Origin: an uncultured Oscillospiraceae bacterium
GTDB lineage: Bacteria; Bacillota; Clostridia; Oscillospirales; Acutalibacteraceae
NCBI GenBank assembly: GCA_910588935.1
Contig: CAJUSM010000016.1
Coordinates: 1-43,968, forward strand
DNA: 43,968 nucleotides
Direction of reading: 5' to 3'
Positions 29,320 through 37,100 of this stretch are shown piece after piece; position 1 is the stretch's first letter; each line of letters opens with the position of its first letter. A program made the position numbers and the translations under genes. The notes beneath the pieces were generated by a model. The model made no database searches and was not told the DNA's origin. It was given only the letters and a program-made list of their open reading frames with translations.

Positions 29320-30323
29320 GAGCATATGTGCTTCATGGCGTGGGAGACCTGCGCCTGGAGGAGCGGCCTAGGCCGGAGCCACGCCCAGGCTGGGCCCTGG
29401 TAAAGGTGCTGGCCGCGGGAATCTGCAGCTCTGATATTCCTAGGATTTTTCAGAAGGGCACCTACCATTTTCCCACCATCCCTGGCCATGAGTTTTGCGG
29501 CCTGGTGGAGAGGGTGGGAGCCCCTGAGGACCAGGGGTGGATTGGCAGGCGGGTGGGAGTGTATCCCCTAATCCCCTGTAAAAAATGCCCCTCCTGCGCC
29601 AAGGGAGAGTATGAGACCTGCAGTGACTACGACTATATCGGCTCCCGGCGGGACGGAGCCTTTGGAGAATATGTGGCTGTGCCGGTATGGAACCTGCTGG
29701 CGCTGCCGGACGCGGTAAGCAGCCAGGCCGGGGCTATGCTGGAGCCGGCAGCGGTGGCCCTTCACTGCGTAAAGCGGTTGGGCAGCCTGAAGGGCAAATC
29801 CCTGTGCATTGTGGGCACTGGCGCCATTGGGATGCTGGCAGGGCAGTGGGCCCTGGCTCTAGGCGCCAAGGCGGCGGTGAAGGGCAGGAATACAGAGAAA
29901 GCGGCCTTGGCGGAGCGCTGCGGCCTGGCCTATCTCACCCATACCGGCCAGGAATTTGATTGTGTTATTGAGGCAGTAGGGACCCCGGAAGCCATTGGGG
30001 AGAGCATTGCCCTGGCAAAGCCAGGAGGAGAGCTGGCGCTAATGGGCAACCCCAGCGGGGACATTCCCCTGGAGCAGGACATCTACTGGCGCATCCTGCG
30101 CCGGCAGCTTCGGCTTTCCGGCACCTGGAACTCCTCTTTTGCCGGGGACGGCAGCGATTGGCGGGAGGCGCTGAAGGGGATGGAGGCAGGCCGGATCCAA
30201 ATAGAAGCCCTGGTTTCCCATATGCTTCCCTTTTCTCGGCTTATGGAGGGCCTGGAAATGATGAGGGACAAAACCCAGGCGTTTTGCAAAATAATGGTAG
30301 GAGGCGATTTTGCTTGCGGCTGA
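29316..30323 (+). CDS. Zinc-dependent polyol-phosphate dehydrogenase (GatD/TarJ-like)
   Basis: 335 aa from ATG 29316. The catalytic zinc site is AAGICSSDIPRI plus PGHEFCG. The structural zinc is CKKCPSCAKGEYETC. The NAD(P) loop is IVGTGAIGMLAGQWA. The RDGAFGEYVAVP and LEPAAVALHCV stretches are typical of GatD, TarJ and relatives. It would interconvert a ketose phosphate and an alditol phosphate, the step between the epimerase and cytidylyltransferase in a CDP-alditol pathway. The next gene starts within its last codons. Confidence 0.85.
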   Translation: MRAYVLHGVGDLRLEERPRPEPRPGWALVKVLAAGICSSDIPRIFQKGTYHFPTIPGHEFCGLVERVGAPEDQGWIGRRVGVYPLIPCKKCPSCAKGEYETCSDYDYIGSRRDGAFGEYVAVPVWNLLALPDAVSSQAGAMLEPAAVALHCVKRLGSLKGKSLCIVGTGAIGMLAGQWALALGAKAAVKGRNTEKAALAERCGLAYLTHTGQEFDCVIEAVGTPEAIGESIALAKPGGELALMGNPSGDIPLEQDIYWRILRRQLRLSGTWNSSFAGDGSDWREALKGMEAGRIQIEALVSHMLPFSRLMEGLEMMRDKTQAFCKIMVGGDFACG

Positions 30324-31435
30324 AAAAGGACAGCCTCCAGGGATTTGCCCAGAGGATGAAGGCAGAGAAAGGGAAAATCGCCATCTATGGCGGGGGAGCC
30401 ATTGGCCAGACTGTGGCCCCATACTGGCTTTGCAAATATGGCCTAGAGGAGCAGGTACTTTGCTATGGGGATGCAGACAGCCGGAAACAGGGGACAACTG
30501 TGACGGTGGGAGGCCGTGCCGTGCCTGTTCTCTCCCCGCAAGCCCTGGCGGAAAAGGGAAAGGGCTGCACGCTGCTGATTACAGTAAGCGCCTTTGACGC
30601 TGTGGTAGAGGCCCTGGAGAAAATACCCGGCCTGGAGGAGACGGAGGCCTATTTTCTGCCGGTTATGCTGATTGAGAGAGCCCATGCCTTACAGGGCGGC
30701 GGTGTGGTGAAGACTAGCTCGACCCCCCTTATTCCCAAAAAGATCCATTATTGCTGGTTTTCCGGCAACCCCATACCAGACTCCTTGCAGCGGTGTATAG
30801 AGACCTGGAAAGAATTTTGTCCGGATTATGAGATTGTCCGCTGGGACGAGAGCAATTATGATATCAGCTGGAGCCCCTATATGACACAGGCCTATGAGCG
30901 GAAAAAGTGGGGGTTTGTGCCAGATGTGGCCAGGCTGGACATTCTTTACCGCCATGGGGGCATTTACCTGGACACAGATGTGGAACTGGTGCGAAGCCTG
31001 GATGAGCTGCTTTACCAGCCGGCTTTCTGCGGGGTGGAAAAATGGGGCTTTGTGAACTTTGGCGGGCTTTCGGGCGCCTGCAGGGGAAACCCTGTTCTTG
31101 GCAAAATGCTGGATTACCGGAATACCATCTCCTTTGTGATGCCAGACGGCACATGGAATCTGACCACTTGCGGCAGCTACGAGACCAAGCCTTTGGCAGA
31201 TATGGGCTTTCGGCCGGATAACTCTGTGCAGGAGTTCTCCGCCGGGGCCCTAAATGTGTATTCCTCGGACTTTTTCCATCCTTTTGATTATATGAGCGGG
31301 GAGACGGTGAGAACGGAGAACACCTTTTCTATTCACCATTTTAGCGGCACTTGGCTGGGAGAAGGGGCGGCAGAGGAAAGACGGCGGACAAGAGAGAGGT
31401 ACCAACAGTTTTTATCGGAGATGGAAAATGGATAA
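30314..31435 (+). CDS. Glycosyltransferase with DXD motif and N-terminal Rossmann module
   Basis: About 373 aa from TTG 30314, selected because TAGGAGG lies nine bases upstream within the dehydrogenase gene; ATG 30356 is the alternative. Residues ~15-130 are a GAG-type Rossmann module (KIAIYGGGAIGQTV, YGDADSRKQG, TLLITVS). The second half is a capsular/mannosyl-type glycosyltransferase: PKKIHYCWFSGNPIPDSLQRCIETWK, WGFVPDVARLDILYRHGGIYLDTDVELV (DxD), and FSIHHFSGTW. It overlaps the next gene by eight bases. Confidence 0.86.
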   Translation: MRLKKDSLQGFAQRMKAEKGKIAIYGGGAIGQTVAPYWLCKYGLEEQVLCYGDADSRKQGTTVTVGGRAVPVLSPQALAEKGKGCTLLITVSAFDAVVEALEKIPGLEETEAYFLPVMLIERAHALQGGGVVKTSSTPLIPKKIHYCWFSGNPIPDSLQRCIETWKEFCPDYEIVRWDESNYDISWSPYMTQAYERKKWGFVPDVARLDILYRHGGIYLDTDVELVRSLDELLYQPAFCGVEKWGFVNFGGLSGACRGNPVLGKMLDYRNTISFVMPDGTWNLTTCGSYETKPLADMGFRPDNSVQEFSAGALNVYSSDFFHPFDYMSGETVRTENTFSIHHFSGTWLGEGAAEERRRTRERYQQFLSEMENG

Positions 31436-34091
31436 GATAGAAAAAATGGTAAGTATTGTGCTGCCGGTATATAACGGAGAGGACTATATTGAAGAGGCAG
31501 TGGAGAGCGTGCTGGCCCAGTCCTATAAGAACTGGGAGTTGCTTATTGTAAACGACTGCTCTACCGACAGAACCGGGGAACTGGCAGAGGCATATGCCCG
31601 CCGGGACCCTAGGATCCGGGTGATTTGCAATGAGGAAAACCAAAGGCTGCCCAGGTCGCTGAATATTGGGTTCCGCCAGGCAAAGGGAGACCTTTTTACC
31701 TGGACCTCGGACGACAACCGGTATAAGGAAACCGCCATTGCGGTGATGGCCGGCTTTTTAGAGGAAAACCCAGACTGCGGCTTTGTGTGCTGCGATATGG
31801 AATATATAGACGAGGCGGGAAAGGTAACGGGAAAGGCCTCTATAGGCGTAAAGGGGCTAAGCAGCGATAACCCCATTGGAGCCTGCTTTTTGTATACCCG
31901 GCAGGCGGCGGAGTGCGCTGGGGAGTATGACCCGGATATGTTTTTGGTAGAGGACTATGACTATTGGATCCGCCTGAGCAAGGGCTGTAGGCTTTGCCAT
32001 ATTCCCCAATGCCTGTACCAATACCGTTTTCACGGGGGCAGCCTGACCATGACCCGGGATAGCCAGATTCAAAAACAGCTCTTCCGCCTGAGAATGCGGG
32101 AGCTGGATTACCTAATCTCCCGGGGGGAAGAAGAGGAGCGGGAATTGCTGTTTGTAGGGCTATGGTCTTACCACAGGGAGACGGCAAACCAGCTGAGAAA
32201 GCGTTTTTTCGGCAGCGAGAGCCTGCCGGAATCTTTGCGCTGGCTGGAGAGAATTGACAGGGGAGGATTTGCAATGGACAAGGCGAAAGGAATTATCCTG
32301 TTTGGCGCGGGCCTGTACGGCAGGAAAGCCCTGGGCCATTATGGCCAGGAAAGGGTCAGCTTTTTTGCAGACAACAATAAGGAGCTGGCGGGCAAAGAGG
32401 TGGAGGGAAAGACGGTTCTCTCCTTTGACCAGCTAAAGCAGCTCCACCAAGATTACCAAATTGTCATATCGGTGGCCTCTAAAACCGCGCCAGCGCTGGC
32501 CAGGCAGCTGGAAGAAGCGGGGATACACGAATACGTGCTCTTTGCCGAGATGCTTCGGGATATGAAAGCCGAAGCCGCGGAAAACGGCGGGAATTGTGGG
32601 GATGTTTTTCCCAAAGCAGTGAAATGGATACAGGAGAATACGATTTCCGGCAAGGGGATCATCAACAGCACCAATCTGCCAGAGCCATACCCGGAGGTAG
32701 CGGGTTACTATATACCTACTTTGCTGCGCTGGGGCTTTCGGGACCTGGCCCTTACCTACGCCAAATGGCTCTGCGGCATTCAGAAGCCAGACGGCTCTTG
32801 GTACGATACCATGGACCAGCATCCCTATGTGTTTGACACCGCCCAGATCCTGAAAGGCCTGCTGGCGGTTCGGGAGCTGTACCCACAGGCCGATGGCCAT
32901 ATTCGCCAGGGCTGCGACTGGATTCTTTCCAATATCCAGGCCGACGGCCACCTAACTACCCCGGACCAAAGCCAGTGGAACAGCCAGGAATGCTCGGACC
33001 TGATCCACCTGTACTGCCTAGAGCCCCTTTACACGGCGGCAAAGGCTTTTGGGGAAGAGCGCTACCGCCGGGAGGCGGACCGGGTAAAAATGTATTACCT
33101 GGAAAACCGGATGGATGAGATAATGGGCTTTGGAATGCTCTCTCATTTTTATGCTTATGTGATGGAAGCCCTTTGCGATATTGGCGAAACAGAACTGGCC
33201 CAAAAGGCGATGGAGGGCGTGGCTGCCCTGCAGCGGGAAAACGGCATGGTGCCAGCCTACCGGGATGTAAACTGGGTGTGCTCTACCGGCCTGTTTCAGT
33301 TTGCCTTGGTGTGGTATAAGCTGGGAGAGCTGGAAAAGGGCAATAAGGCTTTCCGGTACGCCTGCTCCCTGCAGAACGCCTCTGGCGGCTGGTACGGCGG
33401 CTATGCCACCAAAGCCAACGCAGGGGTTTTGGAGGAAAAGGAGTATGCAACCTATTTCTCGGATGGCGAGATTAGCTGGGCGGTAAAGTATTTTCTGGAC
33501 GCGCTTTCGGCCAAGTGCCGGCTAGAGTTTGAGCGCCAGGCCCCCTCTTTTTTCGACTCCATTGCTAAAACAGACGGCCGCTACCAGGCTGTGCTGGCAG
33601 AGATAGGGGAAACCGTGGAAACTGTGTGCGATGTAGGCTGTGGAAAGGGGAACTATCTGCGGAATCTGCTGGAGGATACCGCGGCCGGGAAGATCCGGTT
33701 TTTCTGCACGGATATTTCTTGGCAGGTTATGCGCAAGGTGCCGGAACAGGTGGAAAAGCGGCAGGGTACCCTCACCTGCATCCCTTACCCGGACAACAGC
33801 TTTGATATAACCTATACCGCCGAAGCCTTAGAGCATGCTATTTGCCTGGAGAATGCCGTAAAAGAGCTGCTTCGGGTGACCAAGCCGGGAGGCAAAGTGG
33901 TGGTAGTGGATAAGAACCTTGGGGCTAAGGGAGCATTGGAGACAGAGGAATGGGAGCGGTGGTTTGACGATGCCTTTTTTGAAAAGATGGCGGAGGAGAA
34001 TGGCTGCAGGTTAACAGTGCGCGGGAATCTGCCCTATGAGAACGGGCGGCAGGACGGCCTGTTTAGCGGCTGGATACTCCATAAGCCTTAA
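31428..34091 (+). CDS. Four-domain glycan enzyme: GT2 + Rossmann + alpha/alpha toroid + methyltransferase
   Basis: 887 aa. Residues 1-~280 are a GT-A family 2 glycosyltransferase (VSIVLPVYNGEDYIEEAVESVL, NDCSTDRTG, TWTSDDN). Residues ~283-390 are a Rossmann module (KGIILFGAGLYGRKAL, ADNNKELAG, QIVISVAS). Residues ~400-694 are helix pairs with GIQKPDGSWYD, IQADGHL, LQRENGMVPAY and LQNASGGWYGGY repeats, like terpene-cyclase or glycosidase toroids. Residues ~725-887 are a class I methyltransferase (VCDVGCGKGNYLRNL, IPYPDNSFDITYTAEALEH, RVTKPGGKVVVV). An internal ATG at 32274 with GGGGAGGA upstream could also start a shorter product. It is the last gene before a terminator. Confidence 0.85.
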   Translation: MDKIEKMVSIVLPVYNGEDYIEEAVESVLAQSYKNWELLIVNDCSTDRTGELAEAYARRDPRIRVICNEENQRLPRSLNIGFRQAKGDLFTWTSDDNRYKETAIAVMAGFLEENPDCGFVCCDMEYIDEAGKVTGKASIGVKGLSSDNPIGACFLYTRQAAECAGEYDPDMFLVEDYDYWIRLSKGCRLCHIPQCLYQYRFHGGSLTMTRDSQIQKQLFRLRMRELDYLISRGEEEERELLFVGLWSYHRETANQLRKRFFGSESLPESLRWLERIDRGGFAMDKAKGIILFGAGLYGRKALGHYGQERVSFFADNNKELAGKEVEGKTVLSFDQLKQLHQDYQIVISVASKTAPALARQLEEAGIHEYVLFAEMLRDMKAEAAENGGNCGDVFPKAVKWIQENTISGKGIINSTNLPEPYPEVAGYYIPTLLRWGFRDLALTYAKWLCGIQKPDGSWYDTMDQHPYVFDTAQILKGLLAVRELYPQADGHIRQGCDWILSNIQADGHLTTPDQSQWNSQECSDLIHLYCLEPLYTAAKAFGEERYRREADRVKMYYLENRMDEIMGFGMLSHFYAYVMEALCDIGETELAQKAMEGVAALQRENGMVPAYRDVNWVCSTGLFQFALVWYKLGELEKGNKAFRYACSLQNASGGWYGGYATKANAGVLEEKEYATYFSDGEISWAVKYFLDALSAKCRLEFERQAPSFFDSIAKTDGRYQAVLAEIGETVETVCDVGCGKGNYLRNLLEDTAAGKIRFFCTDISWQVMRKVPEQVEKRQGTLTCIPYPDNSFDITYTAEALEHAICLENAVKELLRVTKPGGKVVVVDKNLGAKGALETEEWERWFDDAFFEKMAEENGCRLTVRGNLPYENGRQDGLFSGWILHKP

Positions 34092-34102
34092 TTCAAACTG
34101 TG

Positions 34103-34147
34103 TAAGGGAACCGCTGCGGAGCAGGACGGTTTCCTTATGCTGTTTTT
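34103..34147 (+). terminator. Terminator of the modification cluster
   Basis: TAAGGGAACCG pairs with CGGTTTCCTTA (one G-T) around a GC-rich loop, followed by TGCTGTTTTTC. Confidence 0.75.
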
Positions 34148-34197
34148 CTCCCGTTTCGCTTTTATATGTGCCATAGATAACAAAGGAGGCAATCAAC

Positions 34198-37100
34198 ATG
34201 ATCCGACACAACCGCCGAAATTTACGTTTCCGCCAGTTCGCCGGGTTCCTGCTGGCCCTGAGCCTGTTGGTCTCCCCGCTTATGGGCTTTCCGGCCCAGG
34301 CCGGGGAGGGGGGGCATTCCCATGAAATGGGCGGGACGGTACTCAATTTTGATACCCCTCTCACCGCTGGCGGTACCATAGCCGGGGGGAACTACTACCT
34401 GGCAGAGGATGTGACCCTGACAAAGGGCATTACAATTGGCAGCGGCAAGGTGGTCAACCTGTGCCTGAATGGGCACACCTTAAAGCTGGACAGCACGGCG
34501 GTTTCCACGTTTATTACGGTGAGCGGGGAACTGCATATCTGCGACTGCCAGCCAGACGCCCCCAACAGCACGCCCCTTACCGACCCTACAGCCGAGAACG
34601 CTGGCGAGGCCAGCGTAACAGGAGGCCTGATTACCGGGGGAAAGCCGGTGCTGAAAAACAGCGGGGTTTTGGAGCTGTACGGCGGCACCATTGCCGGAAG
34701 CACCGCCTCCAGCGGGATTAACAACGGGAAGACCTTTCATATGTATGGGGGCGCGGTGCTGTATAACAAGGGTACCTCTGGCGGCGGGATTACCAACTCT
34801 GGCTCGTCGGCAGTATTTACCATGGAGGCGGGCATAATTGCCAATAACGCTGCCAGCAGCAATGGCGGCGGCGTGAATAATGCCACCTCGGGCACATTTA
34901 CCATGAACGGTGGCACCATTGAGAATAACGCGGCCACTGCCAGCGGAGGCGGTGTTTATAACGCTGCCAAGACCAATGTTTCAGGCGGAACTATCCAGAA
35001 CAACGCCTCTCGGAGCACCGGCGGCACTGCCGGGGGCGGAGGTATCTTTAACTACGGCAGCAGTACCGCCACGATCACTGTTAGCGGAGGAGAGATTACA
35101 GGGAACCAGGCCGCGTCGAACGGCGGCGGCATTGGCATGGGCACCTCGGGCACAATCAACCTTACCGGGGGCAAAATCCATGACAACACGGCAGCGGGAA
35201 AAGGGGGCGGCATATATCTGGGCGCGGTTATGAACCTGTCCGGCGAGCCGGTGGTTAGCCGGAACACGGTGGACGGCCAGGCAAATGACGTGCATTTGGG
35301 CGGTACCGCAACTTCTCCCAAGACTATTGGCCTTACCGGTCCTTTTACTGGTTCCATTGGCGTAGTGCCGGCGGCAACCCCTACTTTTGCAAAGGCGGCG
35401 CTCATTGCTAAGCCTGCCAATGGCTATGGTATCACAAAATCGGATATGGATCATTTGCAGGATGAGTCTGGTATGGCAGACGAGGGCTACTCTTTCCAGC
35501 TGAACGGCGGGAACATTGAACTGGCCTATCAGGCACAGGCAGAAGAAGTCCCCCAAATTGCCATTGACTATCTGAACGAACAGTTCACAGGCTTTGTTCA
35601 GGGCAAAAGGTATTCCATTCAAAACAGCGCGATGCAGGCCACCCACACTACTGCCCCCAAGCCAACCCCAATTCCGGAGGCAATGATGGGGACCACAGTG
35701 GAAATTGTGTGTAAGGGCCATGCCACCCCCACGCCTCCTACCCGGGACAGCGCCCCCCAAAGCCTAAATGTTCCCGCCCGGCCAGCTGCCCCGGCAGTGA
35801 CAGGGCAGAATGAGAGCACCGCTGGGAAAAAGGACGGCAAGCTGATTGGGGTTAGCGCGGATATGGAGATAAAACGGAATACCGCAACAGCAAAGTGGGG
35901 TTCTATCCCGGCAAACCTGATTTGGATTGGGGAAGACGGGAAAGGCGAGTTGGTGGTAGACAATAACCTGAAAACAGTTCTTGGCATGACAACCAGCGTG
36001 ACCTATCCCATTACCATTTTGGTGCGGGAAAAGGCAGTGGAGGGCGCAAGGTTTGCCAGCGGAGAGCTGGCGATTACCATAGAGGCTTCTACTGCCATGG
36101 AACAGCTTCCTGTGCCGGACACTGTGTATATCGATTACGCGAAGGAGACCCTGGCTGGGTTTACAGTAGGGGAAAACTACCTCGTCCGCTTTGAAGGGGC
36201 AGATGGGACAACGGAGAAAGTCTTTAAGCCCTCCACGTCTACGCCGGAATTCAAGCTGGAGAGCACAGGCTACAGCTGCATGGGCAAAACCCTGGAGGTG
36301 CTGCGCCAGGGGAACGGAACCACTACCAGCAACAGCGAGCCCCTCGCCATTGCCGTGCCCCAGCGGCCCCAGGTAACAGCCACTGTGGTGAACACCAGCT
36401 ATTCTTATACAACAGATGGCCAGCTTACCGGCCTGCAGCCTGGCACCCAATACCGCAAGGGCAGCTTTGGCGGCTGGGAAAGCGCCAATGGAGACTGGAT
36501 TGGGGATTTGGCGGCTGGGGATTACCAGCTGCAGATTCCGGCCACAGGCTCCAATTTTATCAGCGAGATTGTAAAAAGGACCATTGCCAAGGGGCCTGAA
36601 CCCAATACTGAGATTACGGTTACCCCGCCGGTGTTCCCAGAGGCAGTGGTTGGCTACGAGCAGCCAACAGCTTTGCCCCTTACAATCCAGCACATAGCCA
36701 GTGCCAATATGGATACTGTTATTACAAAGGCTGCCCTGAGCTCGACCACCCAGTTTACCCTGGAAAAAACAGACGGCGGCACGGTAGAGCTGGGCAAAAC
36801 CAACCAGGAATACGCCATTCTGCCCAAAACAGGCCTGAAAAAGGGCAGCTATTCTGTAACGGTGACTGTAACCTACCAAAAGCGCAGCGCCAGCTCTGGC
36901 GCTGTTGGCACGGCCATTGCCAAGGCCACGGTGGGGTTTGAGGTAAAAGGCAAGCCCCAGAACCCGCCCCCGGCCCCTACATTAAAGGAGGCGGGCCAGG
37001 ACAGCATTACCTTGAATACCCTGCCGAAAAACCCGGATACCAATATGACGGTACAGTACAGCATAGACGGCGGAAATACCTGGCAGAGCAGCACCCTGTT

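Noticed and set aside
35000..37000. Long minus-strand frames opposite the SLH gene
   Set aside because: They are shadows caused by GC-rich codons; they lack ribosome sites and recognisable domains.
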